From Microbacteriaceae bacterium VKM Ac-2854 (GTDB lineage: Bacteria > Actinomycetota > Actinomycetes > Actinomycetales > Microbacteriaceae): a stretch of DNA of 64,000 bases. Below the pieces are notes generated by a model. That model saw only the letters and a program-made list of their open reading frames with translations. It was not told the DNA's origin and searched no databases. Positions 52,502 through 62,496 of the stretch are shown piece by piece. The translations under genes and the position numbers were made by a program. Within the stretch, counting starts at the first letter, position 1; every line of letters begins with the position of its first letter. The DNA lies in the NCBI GenBank assembly GCA_013205085.1, contig JABMLH010000002.1, positions 127,425-191,424 on the forward strand, read 5' to 3'.

Positions 52502-53146
52502 TCACGGCAGCTCCCGGAAGTCGAGGGTGCGTGCCACGACGTCGCGGGCGACGTCCGTGGAACTGCGACCCGTGGCAAAAGCGTACGCCCGCAATCGCAG
52601 CAGCGCCTCTGCCGCGGTGACATCGAGCTGGGCGAGGATCATTCCCGTCGCCTGGTGCACCTCTCGGCGCTCCGCCATCCCGGCCGCGACCGAACCGATC
52701 TCGTCCGCGCTCGACGCCTCCGCGGCGCGGCGCAGCGCCGGCTCGGCGACGTCGGCGACGAGCTCCATGGCGGTGGCGACCGCACGGTCTCCGAGCGGCC
52801 CCTCGGTGTCGCGGTACAGATCGACCACGCCGACCGCCGAGCGTCCGGCGAGGATGGGAAAGGCGAACAGTGCCCGGATGCCGCGTTCGAAGGCGGCCGG
52901 GCCGAGGATCGGCCAGCTCTGCACACCATCGGGGCCGATACTCGACGCGAGCACCGAACGGCCCGAGCGCCAGGCCTGCACCTGCGGACCTTCACCGAGG
53001 TCGAACTGCAGCTCGGCGAGCTGCGCCGCCGTCGCGTCGCTCGCGGCGACGAGGAGCGACGGCACGGTGTCGACCGATCCGACCGAGATGGCGGCTCCCG
53101 TGATGGGGATGCGTTCGAGGAACGGCGCGCACAGATTCGTCAACAT
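52502..53146 (-). CDS. GAF-ANTAR regulatory protein
   Basis: 214 aa from the ATG at 53146. GAF domain (ITGAAISVGSVDTVPSLLVA, FPILAGRSAVGVVDLYRDTE) and C-terminal ANTAR (EVHQATGMILAQLDVTAAEA, LLRLRAYAFATGRSSTDVAR). It precedes the other GAF-ANTAR gene by 40 bp, suggesting a joint sensory and antitermination module. Signal and target RNAs unknown. Confidence 0.87.
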   Translation of the reverse strand: MLTNLCAPFLERIPITGAAISVGSVDTVPSLLVAASDATAAQLAELQFDLGEGPQVQAWRSGRSVLASSIGPDGVQSWPILGPAAFERGIRALFAFPILAGRSAVGVVDLYRDTEGPLGDRAVATAMELVADVAEPALRRAAEASSADEIGSVAAGMAERREVHQATGMILAQLDVTAAEALLRLRAYAFATGRSSTDVARDVVARTLDFRELP

Positions 53147-53252
53147 GTGACACCGATTCCTCGTCGCGCGAACTCCCGAGCGGCGAAGGCGTACCCCCAC
53201 GCTACTCCCCCGAACCGGGCCGGACGGCCGATGCAGAAGGCGAGGACGCAGA

Positions 53253-53278
53253 AGAGGCCGCCCCGAAGGACGGCCTCT
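53253..53278 (-). terminator. tmRNA terminator
   Basis: AGAGGCCG and CGGCCTCT stem with inner CC/GG pair and CGAA loop, about 30 bp beyond the tmRNA 3' end on the minus strand, followed by TTCTGCG. Confidence 0.75.
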
Positions 53279-53309
53279 CTGGACGATTCGTGCGTGTGAC
53301 AACGACCGG

Positions 53310-53683
53310 TGGTGGAGATGGGGGGAATTGAACCCCCGTCCATCGCTGTAATTCTGCGCCTTCTACGGGTGTAGCCGATATAAGCGTTCTGCTCGGCTCC
53401 GACCTTTTCCATCGGCGATTGGATCGACGAGCCCAGCCCGAGTTCGAGTCCCGCGTCGCCCTCTGGCGTAACGACGCAGCAAGTCCCCTAGATGACGCCA
53501 GGCTCCGGAGCGGGAACACACTCACGGACTGACGGACTATCTACTCTGGCTTAGGCAGCGAGAGCGAAGTCGGCGCGCTTGGAATTGGCACCTATTGTTT
53601 TGCAAGGATCGTTAACGAGATAACCCTGCGTCCTCGACCCGCTTCTCGCAGTTTTGCAGGCAATGTCGAAACCGATCATCCCC
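53310..53683 (-). ncRNA. ssrA: Transfer-messenger RNA
   Basis: 374 nt. 5' end GGGGATG pairs with 3' CATCTCC, followed by A and an encoded CCA; the T arm carries GGTTCAATTCC. The tag reading frame (53589-53551) encodes ANSKRADFALAA and a TAA stop. It rescues stalled ribosomes with SmpB, encoded 3.6 kb away, and marks proteins for ClpXP-type proteolysis. The tag is useful for comparison with the phage repressor tail. Confidence 0.96.
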
Positions 53684-53868
53684 CTGCGCACTCCGCCGCC
53701 CCGAGGGCCGACCGGAAGTGGGTCGTTGTCACACGCTGTCGAATTGTCGTCGGCCGACCCGAAGGCCGAGCCGCTGCCGCGAGCGGACGGATCCGCGATG
53801 GCAGAGAACCATCATACGACGAAAACTCGCCGCGCGAGTGCCGGGGAACGATTGGTAGCGTTCGGTAC

Positions 53869-54762
53869 ATGCCCGCCGCCTCCGCTCCCGTCGTCGTCGT
53901 CACCGGAGCCACCGCGGGCCTCGGCTACTTCACGGCGGAGCAGCTCGCCGCCGAGGGAGCCCGCGTTGTGCTCGCCGCTCGCTCGGCGGAGCGGTCGGCC
54001 CGTGCGGCCGACGGCATCCGAGCACAGGTTCCCGGCGCCGACGTCCGTACGGTTCGGCTCGACCTCGCCGATCTGGATTCGGTGCGCCGCGGCGCCGCCG
54101 AGCTGAGCGAGCTCGGCCCCATCGACGCCTTGGTGAACAACGCCGGCGTGTTGGGCTCCGCGCGTCGCGCCGAGACCGTGGACGGGCACGAGTTGATGTA
54201 CGGCACCAACCATCTGGGCCACTTCGCGCTCACCGCGCTCGTGCTGCCCGCACTGGCGGCGGACGGACGGGTGGTCCACCTCGGCAGCATCGCCCGCCGC
54301 TTCGTCCGGCGGAACGAAAGCGATCGCGAGAGCCGGCGCTACCGCAGCTTCCGGAGCTACTGCCGCTCCAAGCTCGCGGTGATGCTGACCGGCTTCGAAT
54401 TGGCGCAGCGGATGCGGGAGGCGGGCCGCACGCAACTCAGCATCGTCGCGCATCCGGGATACGCCGTCGACGAGCTCTCGGAACGCCGCGCCGCCCTCCC
54501 CGATGCCGCAACCGGCACGGCCCTCTCCCGCGCCTTGCACTCCCTCTTCGCCCAGGGCAAGGACGCCGGCGCGGAACCGACGGTGGCCGCGGCGATCGGA
54601 GCGGATGCTCGCAGCGGCGACTTCCTCGGCCCCAGCGGCTGGCAGCAACTGCGCGGTACCCCGGTGCCGGTGTTCGCGCGACCGCACGCCCACGACCGCC
54701 GCGCCGCCGCACGCCTCTGGCGAGACTCCGAGGAGGCGACGGGCGTCCGCTTCGACCTCTGA
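53869..54762 (+). CDS. Short-chain dehydrogenase/reductase
   Basis: 297 aa. Cofactor motif TGATAGLG at residues 12-19, NNAG at 90-93, catalytic Ser140 (HLGSIARR), Tyr164 and Lys168 (YCRSK). It resembles retinol-dehydrogenase-like SDRs (long LDLADLDSVR segment). Substrate unknown. The 185-bp gap upstream of the ATG, after the tmRNA 5' end, holds promoter space for the tmRNA and this gene; no clear element was seen. Confidence 0.88.
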   Translation: MPAASAPVVVVTGATAGLGYFTAEQLAAEGARVVLAARSAERSARAADGIRAQVPGADVRTVRLDLADLDSVRRGAAELSELGPIDALVNNAGVLGSARRAETVDGHELMYGTNHLGHFALTALVLPALAADGRVVHLGSIARRFVRRNESDRESRRYRSFRSYCRSKLAVMLTGFELAQRMREAGRTQLSIVAHPGYAVDELSERRAALPDAATGTALSRALHSLFAQGKDAGAEPTVAAAIGADARSGDFLGPSGWQQLRGTPVPVFARPHAHDRRAAARLWRDSEEATGVRFDL

Positions 54763-54834
54763 TCGCGAAATTTCGCGAGATTCGGTGCTGCGGACGACGT
54801 GCGATGCCGCGGCGGCGCATCTCGTCCGTAGCAC
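54763..54834. repeat. Extragenic repeat, copy B (palindrome plus hairpin)
   Basis: TCGCGAAATTTCGCGA palindrome immediately after the SDR stop, then a hairpin with GTGCTGCGGACGA opposite TCGTCCGTAGCAC and GCCGCGGCGGCGCA in the loop. Same structure as 18578-18653. Confidence 0.8.
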
Positions 54835-54938
54835 GGCACATCAGTAGCACGGCACGTCAGTAGCACGGCACATCAGTAGCACGGCACATCAGTAGCACGG
54901 CACGTCAGTAGCACGGCACATCAGTAGCACGGCACATC
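54828..54938. repeat. Seven tandem 16-bp repeats
   Basis: Unit GTAGCACGGCACATCA, with A or G at position 13, repeated without spacers from 54828 (last unit partial). It appears to be an expansion of the right hairpin arm of copy B. Lies between the convergent SDR and phosphatase genes; no gene in 54763-54977. Confidence 0.9.
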
Positions 54939-54977
54939 CGCAACGCGGCATCTCGCAATCGAGAACGTCGCCCAGAG

Positions 54978-55724
54978 CTAGTCCAGCTCGACCAGGCGCG
55001 CGCGGAGGCGCGCGAGCTGCTCGTCGCTCAGTCCGTGCGCGCGCAGGTAGTCCGCAGCGGAGCCGTAACGCTGCTCGACGGAGTCGAGCGTCCCGGCGAG
55101 CACCTCCCGCGGACTCGCTCCGAGCAGGGCAGCGAGATCGACTCCGTCCGGAATCGGCAGGCTCCGCATCGTCTCGAGCATCCCGCTCAGCCATTCGCCC
55201 GCGAGATTCGCCTCGGTGCGGACGTAGTCGTCGAGCACGGCATCCCGAGGCACGCCGACGGCGCTGAGGGCGAGCGCGACCACCACGCCGGTGCGATCTT
55301 TGCCGGCAGTGCAGTGCACGAGCACGGCACCGTCCTCGGCCTCCGCGATCGCGGCGACCGCGCCGGCGAGCGCTTCGCCACGCTGCGAAACCATGGCCGC
55401 GTACAGGTCGGCGAGAACGAAGCTCGCCATCGGAGCACTGCCGGCGGATGCTGCCCAACCGCCGAAGATGGGCCGGCGCAGCACCTCCGCCGCGACTCCG
55501 GTCAACGCGTTCGGCGCGGCGCTGACCTCGTCGTCATCGCGCAGGTCGACCACGCGCGTGACGCGCAGCCTGCTCAGCTGCTCCCGGCCGGGGTCGTCGA
55601 CGCGGTGCAGGGCGTCGGATCGCAGCAGCCGACCACGGCGCACGACGCCGCCCTCGGCCGGGATCCCGCCGACGTCGCGGAGGTTGAACGTTCCGCCCAC
55701 CGGAAGACGGTCGGGCGCGCTCAT
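54978..55724 (-). CDS. Tyrosine/serine-protein-phosphatase-like protein (DSP fold)
   Basis: 248 aa. N-terminal GGTFNLRDVGG and LRSDALHRV, VVDLRDDDEV, and the P-loop HCTAGKDRTG with nucleophile Cys138 and Arg144 are those of the bacterial MptpB/Tyr_phosphatase3 family. The ATG overlaps the MFS gene stop by 4 nt (ATGA). It could act on phosphoproteins or phosphoinositides; substrate unknown. Confidence 0.88.
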   Translation of the reverse strand: MSAPDRLPVGGTFNLRDVGGIPAEGGVVRRGRLLRSDALHRVDDPGREQLSRLRVTRVVDLRDDDEVSAAPNALTGVAAEVLRRPIFGGWAASAGSAPMASFVLADLYAAMVSQRGEALAGAVAAIAEAEDGAVLVHCTAGKDRTGVVVALALSAVGVPRDAVLDDYVRTEANLAGEWLSGMLETMRSLPIPDGVDLAALLGASPREVLAGTLDSVEQRYGSAADYLRAHGLSDEQLARLRARLVELD

Positions 55725-57217
55725 CCGTTCGCCTCCGCCGCACTGCGACGTCGACCGCGAAGATCGAGCAGGCCGAGCACCAGCGCGAGCGCGATGAGAC
55801 CGATCGCGACCAGGTATCCGTTGCGGAAGGCGTCGTGATAGCCGGTGAGCCCCTCCGACATCCCCTGCTCGCTCGCCAGCGTGGCGAAGAAGACGGCGGA
55901 CGCCGCGGCCACCCCGACGGCCGTGCCGACCCGCTGGCCGAGTTGTCCGATCGAGCCGGCGACGCCGCCCTCGGCCGGTGGCACCTCCGCGAGGGTGAGC
56001 GTCTGGTTCGGTGAGACGACCGTGCCACCGCCGGCACCGGCCACGAGCATGGCTGCACCCATTCCGTACGGAACCAGCTCGGCGGGGAGCAGTTCCGCCG
56101 CCAGCAGCACCAGGGTGAACCCGACGATGACCGTGCAGATGCCCACAACGACGAGGCCGCGACCGTAGCGCTGCACGAGCTTGCCGCCGTACCAGGCGCT
56201 GACCGCGGAGGTGAGCGCGAAGGGGATGCTGACCATGCCCGCGAAGACGGGGGCGAGACCGAGACCCTGTTGCAGGAACAGCGTCGTCAACAGGAAGATC
56301 GCGGGCACGGCGGCGAAGTAGGAGGTGGCCACCAGGATGCCGTTGCGGTACGACGAGGTCCGGAACAGGGCGAAGTCGATGACCGGCGTGTGGCCGCGCG
56401 CCGCGTAGCGCCGCTCCCACCGCACGAACGCGAAGCCGCCGAGCAGCGCGCCGAGCAGCCAGAACCAGCGGTACGGCGAGTCGGAGGACGATCCGGTGGT
56501 AAGCAGGAACGGCAGCATAAAGGCCACGATGGTCACGCCGAGCAACCCGAGTCCGATGGGATCGAGGGATCCGCCGCGAGCCGGCTTCGCCTGACGTGCC
56601 GGCAGCAGCCGCCAGGCGAACAGGATCGCCGCGATGCCGAGCGGGATGTTCATCCAGAACAGCAGCCGCCAACCGTCCTGCTCACCGCCGAGGGCGATCA
56701 ACAGACCGCCGAGGGTCGGACCGAACGCGGTCGAGACGCCGATGGTCGCGCCGAAGACTCCGAATGCACGAGCGCGCGCCGGACCCTGGAACAGCTGCTG
56801 GACGAGTCCGAGCACCTGCGGCATCTGGGTGCCCGCCGCGACGCCTTGCACGAAGCGGGCGACGACGAGCAGCTCGATGTTCGGCGCGATCGCGCAGAGC
56901 AGACTCGCGATGGTGAAACCCGACAGCCCGATCAGGAACAGCAGCTTGCGCGAGCGCAGGTCGCCCAGGCGACCGGCCGGCACGAGGGCGAGACCGAAGG
57001 CGAGGGCGTAGCCGGCCACGATCAGCTGCAGCTGGCTCGCATCCGCCCCGAGCGATTTCTCGATCGAGGGCAGACCGACGTTCACCTTGGACAGGTCGAG
57101 GATGGTCAGGGCGGCGACGGCGATGCAGACCGCGAACGCGCGCCACTTCGCCTTCTCGTCGCCGACGGAATCGGGCACAGTGACGCCGTCGGTATCGGCG
57201 GAGGCGGGAGAAGTCAT
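55721..57217 (-). CDS. MFS exporter, 14-TM DHA2 type
   Basis: 498 aa with about 14 helices. LSKVNVGLPSIEKSLGADAS near TM1, LVPAGRLGDLRSRKLLFLIG (motif A) and FGATIGVSTAFGPTLGGLLI (motif C, antiporter signature) indicate a DHA2 drug:proton antiporter. Translationally coupled to the phosphatase gene. Substrate unknown; a second such exporter lies at 6755-8302. Confidence 0.87.
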   Translation of the reverse strand: MTSPASADTDGVTVPDSVGDEKAKWRAFAVCIAVAALTILDLSKVNVGLPSIEKSLGADASQLQLIVAGYALAFGLALVPAGRLGDLRSRKLLFLIGLSGFTIASLLCAIAPNIELLVVARFVQGVAAGTQMPQVLGLVQQLFQGPARARAFGVFGATIGVSTAFGPTLGGLLIALGGEQDGWRLLFWMNIPLGIAAILFAWRLLPARQAKPARGGSLDPIGLGLLGVTIVAFMLPFLLTTGSSSDSPYRWFWLLGALLGGFAFVRWERRYAARGHTPVIDFALFRTSSYRNGILVATSYFAAVPAIFLLTTLFLQQGLGLAPVFAGMVSIPFALTSAVSAWYGGKLVQRYGRGLVVVGICTVIVGFTLVLLAAELLPAELVPYGMGAAMLVAGAGGGTVVSPNQTLTLAEVPPAEGGVAGSIGQLGQRVGTAVGVAAASAVFFATLASEQGMSEGLTGYHDAFRNGYLVAIGLIALALVLGLLDLRGRRRSAAEANG

Positions 57218-57286
57218 CCGCGCCAGTTTGTCAGGCGCCGCGCGTTCGAGTCAGTGCTTGCGCAACGATCGCTCGCTCTGGCGCGA

Positions 57287-57763
57287 TCAGTCGCCCAGAT
57301 TGCGCCGCGAGCTCATCGCCCGGTCGGCCTCGCGCTTGTCCTGCCGCTCGCGCAGCGCCTGACGCTTGTCGTAGTCCTTCTTGCCCTTGGCGACCGCGAG
57401 CTCGACCTTGGCCTTGCCGTCGCTGAAGTAGAGCTTGAGCGGCACGAGGGTGTAACCGCCCTCTTTGATCTTGTTGTGGATCTTGAGGATCTGCGCCTTG
57501 TGCAGCAACAGCTTGCGTTTGCGCCGCGGCGGGTGGTTGGTCCAGGTGCCGTGCGCCCACTCGTTGATGTGCACCGCATCGAGCCACGCCTCGCCGCCGT
57601 CGACGAAGCCGTAGCCGTCCACGAGCGAGGCGCGCCCGGCCCGGAGCGACTTCACCTCGGTGCCGGTGAGCACGATGCCCGCCTCGTAGGTGTCCTCGAT
57701 GATGTAGTCGTGGCGCGCCTTGCGGTTGGTGGCCACGACCTTCTCACCACGTTCCTTCGGCAC
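57287..57763 (-). CDS. smpB: SsrA-binding protein
   Basis: 158 aa from the GTG at 57763 (AAGGGAG upstream). Partner of tmRNA in trans-translation. Family blocks: [52 protein letters not shown] and the basic C-terminal tail [20 protein letters not shown]. It follows ftsX and precedes the ssrA region on the same strand, the usual actinobacterial order. Confidence 0.95.
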   Translation of the reverse strand: MPKERGEKVVATNRKARHDYIIEDTYEAGIVLTGTEVKSLRAGRASLVDGYGFVDGGEAWLDAVHINEWAHGTWTNHPPRRKRKLLLHKAQILKIHNKIKEGGYTLVPLKLYFSDGKAKVELAVAKGKKDYDKRQALRERQDKREADRAMSSRRNLGD

Positions 57764-57788
57764 GGCCGAACTCCCTTGCTCCTGAATG

Positions 57789-57824
57789 ACTGATGGGCCG
57801 CCTCGAACGAGGCAGCCCATCAGT
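57789..57824 (-). terminator. Terminator between ftsX and smpB
   Basis: ACTGATGGGC-C-GCCTCG, AA, CGAGGC-A-GCCCATCAGT: a 16-bp stem with one mismatch directly downstream of ftsX. Confidence 0.82.
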
Positions 57825-57845
57825 ATACGCCAGTGCGGCGTCGTG

Positions 57846-58760
57846 CTAGACCCGCAGGTACCGGGCGATCGCGACGTTCGCCGAGATGGCCGCCAGCACG
57901 ATGCCGACCACGATCAGGATGGGCACGACCACGATCGCGTCGCCGAGGCCGACGAACGAGGTCAACGGGATGCGCGACTGCAGGAAGCCCTGCACGAAGA
58001 ACTGCACGATCAGCACCACCGCGCCACCGGCGAGCAGCGAGCCGACGAGGGCGGCGAACACACCCTCGAGGATGAACGGGGTCTGGATGAAGCGGTTCGA
58101 CGCGCCCACCAGGCGCATGATCCCGAGCTCCCTCCGCCGCGAGAACGCGGACAGTCGGATGGTCGTGGCGATCAGCAGCACGGCGGCGACGAGCATCAGC
58201 ACGGCGACGCCGATCGCCGTGTAGCTGGCCGCGTTCAGGATCGAGAAGATCTGGTCGAGGTACTGCCGCTGGTCGGTGACGCTCTCGACGCCGGCCACGC
58301 TGGAGAGGCTCTCGATCAGCACCTGCGACTGCGTCGGATCCTTCAGGTTGATCCAGAAGGTCTGGTTCAGCAGGTCCGGCGTGACGTACTCGGCCACCGG
58401 GTTGCCGGCGAACTGCTCCTGGAAGTTCGCGTAGGCCTGATCGTGGTCCTCGAAGTAGAACCGGTCGATGTACGGCGTCAGCGTCGTGCCGTCGAGCTGG
58501 TCCTGGACCGCCGCGATCTGGTCGGCGGTCGCATCCGCGCCGTTGCAGTTCTGGCCGCCGGAACTCTCGGTGCACATGTACACGGCCACCTGGGCCTTGT
58601 CGTACCAGTAGTTCTTCATCTGGCCGATCTGCATCTGCAGCAGGATCGCGGTGCCGACGAAGGTGAGGGAGATGAAGGTCACCAGGACGACAGAGACGAC
58701 CATCGAGACGTTGCGTCGGAGGCCGCCGGCGACCTCCGACCAGATCAGTGCGAATCTCAC
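57846..58760 (-). CDS. ftsX: Cell division ABC transporter permease FtsX
   Basis: 304 aa, four membrane helices: one near the N-terminus, an extracellular domain (residues 45-170, containing a Cys pair at [10 protein letters not shown]), then three helices. With FtsE it forms a membrane complex that activates peptidoglycan hydrolases at the septum. The GTG overlaps the ftsE stop by 4 nt. Confidence 0.94.
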   Translation of the reverse strand: MRFALIWSEVAGGLRRNVSMVVSVVLVTFISLTFVGTAILLQMQIGQMKNYWYDKAQVAVYMCTESSGGQNCNGADATADQIAAVQDQLDGTTLTPYIDRFYFEDHDQAYANFQEQFAGNPVAEYVTPDLLNQTFWINLKDPTQSQVLIESLSSVAGVESVTDQRQYLDQIFSILNAASYTAIGVAVLMLVAAVLLIATTIRLSAFSRRRELGIMRLVGASNRFIQTPFILEGVFAALVGSLLAGGAVVLIVQFFVQGFLQSRIPLTSFVGLGDAIVVVPILIVVGIVLAAISANVAIARYLRV

Positions 58761-59797
58761 TTGACGGGTCCTACGTTCTGCTCGTCGTCGCCATCGGTCT
58801 CCTCCGCGGGGCGCAGCCCGAGGCGCTCGGCCAGGGCCGACTCCGGGATCGCCCCGGTGTCGGCGGGAAGGAAGATGGGGCCGGTCTGGCTCTGCAGGCG
58901 CACGTGGCTCTGCGTGGCGATCGGTTCGGGTTCGGCTGCGATTGCGGGCGGCGCGGGTTCCGCGGCCGCGGGCTGCTCCGGCCGGCGGAGGTCGACCTCC
59001 GGCACCTCGGCCGGCGCGATCTCCTCCGCGATCAGGGCGGGCGTGACGACGGACGCGACGGTGTCGTTCTCGGAGACCACGGCGACGCCGTCGTGGATCA
59101 CGGTGATGGCACTGGTCTCGCCGTAGCCGCCCTCGCTCTCGTCGCGGATGATGCTGCCGGCGGAGAGCTCGATGACGCGGCGCTTCATCTGGTCGACGAT
59201 GCCGGCCTCGTGCGTGGCCATGATGACCGTGGTGCCGGCGGCGTTGATCCGCTCCAGGAGCGCCATGATGCCGGCGCTCGTGGTCGGGTCGAGGTTTCCG
59301 GTCGGCTCGTCGGCGAGCAGCACGGCCGGCTTGTTGACTACGGCGCGGGCGATGGCGACGCGCTGCTGCTCACCACCGGAGAGTTCGTGCGGGAGGCGGG
59401 TCGCCTTGCCCGCGAGCCCCACCATCTTCAGCGTGTCGGGCACGGCCTCCTGGATGAAGCCCTTCGACTTGCCGATCACCTGCAGGCTGAACGCGACGTT
59501 GTCGAAGACGCTCTTGTTCGGCAGCAGACGGAAGTCCTGGAAGACGACACCGATGTTGCGGCGGAAGTAGGGAACCTTGCGGGAGGAGATCTTGCCGAGG
59601 TTCTGACCGAGGACGTGGATCGCCCCCGAGGAAGGACGTTCCTCCTTCAGGATCAGCCGCAGGCAGCTCGATTTGCCGGAGCCGGAGGCGCCGACCAGGA
59701 AGACGAACTCCCCGCGGAGGATTTCGAGGTCGATGGCGTTCAGGGCGGGTCTGGCGCCGCCCCGATACTGCTTGGTGACGTTGTCGAAGCGAATCAT
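58757..59797 (-). CDS. ftsE: Cell division ATP-binding protein FtsE with C-terminal extension
   Basis: 346 aa. Residues 1-228 are the ABC ATPase: Walker [16 protein letters not shown]-loop VFQDFRLL, signature [14 protein letters not shown], Walker [14 protein letters not shown]-loop ATHEAG. Another 118 residues follow, rich in Glu, Pro and Ala (around [20 protein letters not shown]) and ending in [15 protein letters not shown]; canonical FtsE stops near 228. The tail may be a regulatory or interaction segment. The ATG at 59797 gives [11 protein letters not shown]. Confidence 0.94.
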   Translation of the reverse strand: MIRFDNVTKQYRGGARPALNAIDLEILRGEFVFLVGASGSGKSSCLRLILKEERPSSGAIHVLGQNLGKISSRKVPYFRRNIGVVFQDFRLLPNKSVFDNVAFSLQVIGKSKGFIQEAVPDTLKMVGLAGKATRLPHELSGGEQQRVAIARAVVNKPAVLLADEPTGNLDPTTSAGIMALLERINAAGTTVIMATHEAGIVDQMKRRVIELSAGSIIRDESEGGYGETSAITVIHDGVAVVSENDTVASVVTPALIAEEIAPAEVPEVDLRRPEQPAAAEPAPPAIAAEPEPIATQSHVRLQSQTGPIFLPADTGAIPESALAERLGLRPAEETDGDDEQNVGPVK

Positions 59798-59878
59798 GGC
59801 TTTATGAGGGTAAGCGACGATCCCCGGGAGAGCGCCCCGACGCACCCCGTCGGCGCCGATTCATAGAAACCCACCCGC

Positions 59879-59946
59879 CGTGGAGAGGGTTGTCACTCCG
59901 TCCCGCGAGCCCTGGCGAGCGGGACGGAGTGACAACCCCCTCCACG
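59879..59946. terminator. Large palindrome between prfB and ftsE
   Basis: Arms CGTGGAGAGGGTTGTCACTC continuing to CCGTCCCGC and their complement (28 bp, one mismatch) around a GAGCCCTGGCGA-type loop. It lies downstream of the prfB stop on the minus strand and probably ends its transcript before ftsE. Confidence 0.75.
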
Positions 59947-60029
59947 AGCGCACACGTCCCGGTGCGTCGAACGGACACTCGGGTGAGGGCCCGCGGAGCG
60001 CTCTGGACGACCGCGCCGACTGCGACGCT

Positions 60030-61136
60030 CTAGGAGTGGTCGCTTTTGCGCCACTTGATGCCGGCGGCGATGAAGCCGTCGAGGTCGCCGTCGAAGACGT
60101 GCGAGGGGTTGCCGACCTCGTGCTCGGTGCGCAGGTCCTTGACCATCTGGTACGGCGCGAGCACGTAGCTGCGCATCTGGTCGCCCCAGCTGGCCGTGAT
60201 CGTGCCGGCCAACTCCTTCTTGGTGGCCGCCTCCTGCTCCTTCTGCAGGATCAGCAGTCGCGACTGCAGCACCCGCATCGCGGCGGCACGGTTCTGGATC
60301 TGGCTCTTCTCGTTCTGCATCGAGACGACCGTGCCCGTCGGCAGATGGGTGATCCGCACGGCGGAGTCGGTGGTGTTCACCGACTGACCGCCGGGGCCGG
60401 AGGAGCGGAAGACGTCGACCCGGATGTCGTTGTCCGGGATCTCGATCACGCCGGCCTCCTCCAGCAGCGGGATGACCTCGACCGCGGCGAACGAAGTCTG
60501 GCGCTTGCCCGCGGCGCCGAACGGGCTCATCCGCACGAGGCGGTGGGTGCCGGCCTCGACCGAGAGGGTGCCGAAGGCGTAGGGCGCGTCCACCTCGAAG
60601 GTCGCCGACTTGATGCCGGCCTCTTCGGCGTAGCTGACGTCCATCACCGTGGCGTTGTACTTGTGCTTCTCGGCCCAGCGCAGGTACATCCGCATCAGCA
60701 TCTCGGCGAAGTCGGAGGCGTCGACGCCGCCGGCGCCCGCACGGATGGTGATCACGGCCGGGCGGTCGTCGTACTCGCCGTCCAGCAGGGTCTGCACCTC
60801 GAGGTCGCCCATGGTCTTCTGCAGGGCCGTCAGCTCGGCGATCGCCTCCTGCTCGGACTCGGCGTCGTCGGCCTCGTTCGCCATCTCGACGAGCACCTCG
60901 AGGTCGTCGAGGCGCCGCTCGATCGAGGTGATCCGCGCCAGCTCGGACTGGCGGTGGCTGAGCGCGCTGGTCACCTTCTGCGCGTGGGTCGTGTCGTCCC
61001 AGAGGTCGGGGGCGCCGGCCTGCTCGCTGAGTTCCGCGATCTCCGACCGGATGTGATCGACGTCGATCACGGATCGGATATCGGAGAAAGTGGAGCGGAG
61101 AGCGGTGATCTGGTCCGTGAAATCGTTGTCCAACAT
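60030..61136 (-). CDS. prfB: Peptide chain release factor 2
   Basis: 368 aa. Recognises UGA and UAA stops. The SPF anticodon-like tripeptide is at residues 204-206 ([11 protein letters not shown]) and the GGQ motif at 249-251 ([11 protein letters not shown]). The frame is continuous from the ATG at 61136, so it lacks the programmed frameshift known in E. coli prfB. It is the first gene of the prfB-ftsE-ftsX-smpB series. Confidence 0.95.
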   Translation of the reverse strand: MLDNDFTDQITALRSTFSDIRSVIDVDHIRSEIAELSEQAGAPDLWDDTTHAQKVTSALSHRQSELARITSIERRLDDLEVLVEMANEADDAESEQEAIAELTALQKTMGDLEVQTLLDGEYDDRPAVITIRAGAGGVDASDFAEMLMRMYLRWAEKHKYNATVMDVSYAEEAGIKSATFEVDAPYAFGTLSVEAGTHRLVRMSPFGAAGKRQTSFAAVEVIPLLEEAGVIEIPDNDIRVDVFRSSGPGGQSVNTTDSAVRITHLPTGTVVSMQNEKSQIQNRAAAMRVLQSRLLILQKEQEAATKKELAGTITASWGDQMRSYVLAPYQMVKDLRTEHEVGNPSHVFDGDLDGFIAAGIKWRKSDHS

Positions 61137-61221
61137 CGTGCCCCCCAGACTACCGGGGCGCGACGGGGCATCGAACGACCGCGCCACCCGGGTGCATAGC
61201 CCGGGCATACGATGGTGAGCG

Positions 61222-62445
61222 ATGACCTCCCCCTCCGAGCGCCCGTTCCGCGTCGGGCCGATGATCGTCTCGGCGTTCCTGCCGACGTTCCTCTTCTCCG
61301 TCGGCGAGGGCGCGATCATCCCGCTGATCCCGGTCGCCGCGGACGACCTCGGCGCCTCCCTCGCCATCGCCGGCGTGATCTCGTCGATGATCATGCTCGG
61401 CGAGTTGGTCGGTGACGTGCCCAGCGGCTGGATCGTCTCGCGGATCGGCGAGCGCGCGGCGATGCTCTGGGCGACCCTGCTCTCGGCGATCGGACTCGTG
61501 GTCTGTCTGCTCAGTAGCTCGTGGGTCGGCCTGACGGTCGGCATCTTCCTGATCGGCGTGGCGACAGCGGTGTTCGTCCTCGCCCGACAGGCGTTCATGA
61601 CGAGCTTCGTGCCGCTGCGCTACCGCGCCCGGGCGCTGTCCTCCCTCGCCGGGGTCTTCCGCGCCGGCTGGTTCGTCGGCCCGTTCCTCGCGGCGGGAGT
61701 CGTGCAGCTGACCGGCTCGGTCTCCTCCGTGTTCTGGATCCACCTGGCCTGCTGCGCCGCTGCCGCGGTGATCCTGCTCTTCCTCGTGGATCCGGCGGCG
61801 ATGCTCGCCGGGCCCGCCCGCACCGTCGCCGCCGGGCCGACTCCCGGCCTGTTCCGCACGATCGTCGAGCACCGCGGTGTGCTCGCGCGGATGGGTCTCG
61901 GCGCGGCGCTGATCGGCGGCCTGCGCTGCAGCCGGACGGTGATCCTGCCGCTCTGGGGCGTCAGCATCGGGCTGCCGGAGGCGAGCATCGCACTGATCGT
62001 CGGCATCGCCGGCACCGTCGACTTCGCGCTGTTCTACGCCAGCGGCCAGATCATGGACCGCTTCGGCAGGGGCTGGAGCGCGATCCCGTGCATGATCGGC
62101 CTGGGCGCCGGGCACCTCATCCTTGCCTTCACGCACGATCTCGCGAATGCCGCGACCTGGCTCGTCATCGTCGCGCTGATCCTCGCGGTGGCGAACGGCA
62201 TCGGCTCGGGCATCCTGATGACCCTCGGCGCCGACCTGGCTCCCCCGGCCGATCCGGCGCCGTTCCTCGGCGCGTTCCGCTTCACCGGCGATGTGGGCAA
62301 CGCGGCCGCTCCCCTGGCCGTGGCCGGGATCACCGCGGTCGCGTCGATCTCGTTCGCGGCGGCGACGATGGGGGTGCTCGGGCTGCTGGGAGCCGGATTG
62401 CTGCTGCGCTGGCTGCCGCGGTACTCGCCGCGCCCGGCGCGCTGA
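61222..62445 (+). CDS. MFS transporter, 12-TM
   Basis: 407 aa with about 12 helices. [20 protein letters not shown] is motif A between TM2 and TM3; the second half repeats it as [16 protein letters not shown]. Probably an exporter of the DHA1 type. It is divergent from prfB with an 85-bp gap. Substrate unknown. Confidence 0.85.
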   Translation: MTSPSERPFRVGPMIVSAFLPTFLFSVGEGAIIPLIPVAADDLGASLAIAGVISSMIMLGELVGDVPSGWIVSRIGERAAMLWATLLSAIGLVVCLLSSSWVGLTVGIFLIGVATAVFVLARQAFMTSFVPLRYRARALSSLAGVFRAGWFVGPFLAAGVVQLTGSVSSVFWIHLACCAAAAVILLFLVDPAAMLAGPARTVAAGPTPGLFRTIVEHRGVLARMGLGAALIGGLRCSRTVILPLWGVSIGLPEASIALIVGIAGTVDFALFYASGQIMDRFGRGWSAIPCMIGLGAGHLILAFTHDLANAATWLVIVALILAVANGIGSGILMTLGADLAPPADPAPFLGAFRFTGDVGNAAAPLAVAGITAVASISFAAATMGVLGLLGAGLLLRWLPRYSPRPAR

Positions 62446-62496
62446 GACTCCTGCGCCGGAGCGGACGTCCGCGAGCAGCGCCGGAGCTGCGCAGGA

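Noticed and set aside
53684-53868. Small protein gene upstream of the SDR
   Set aside because: The frames here run through the tmRNA 5' end or lack start signals; the gap is best read as promoter space.
54828-54938. Possible CRISPR array
   Set aside because: Repeats are 16 bp and directly tandem with no spacers, and no cas genes are near.
60030-61136. Programmed frameshift in prfB
   Set aside because: The frame is continuous from the start codon with no in-frame TGA in the early region.
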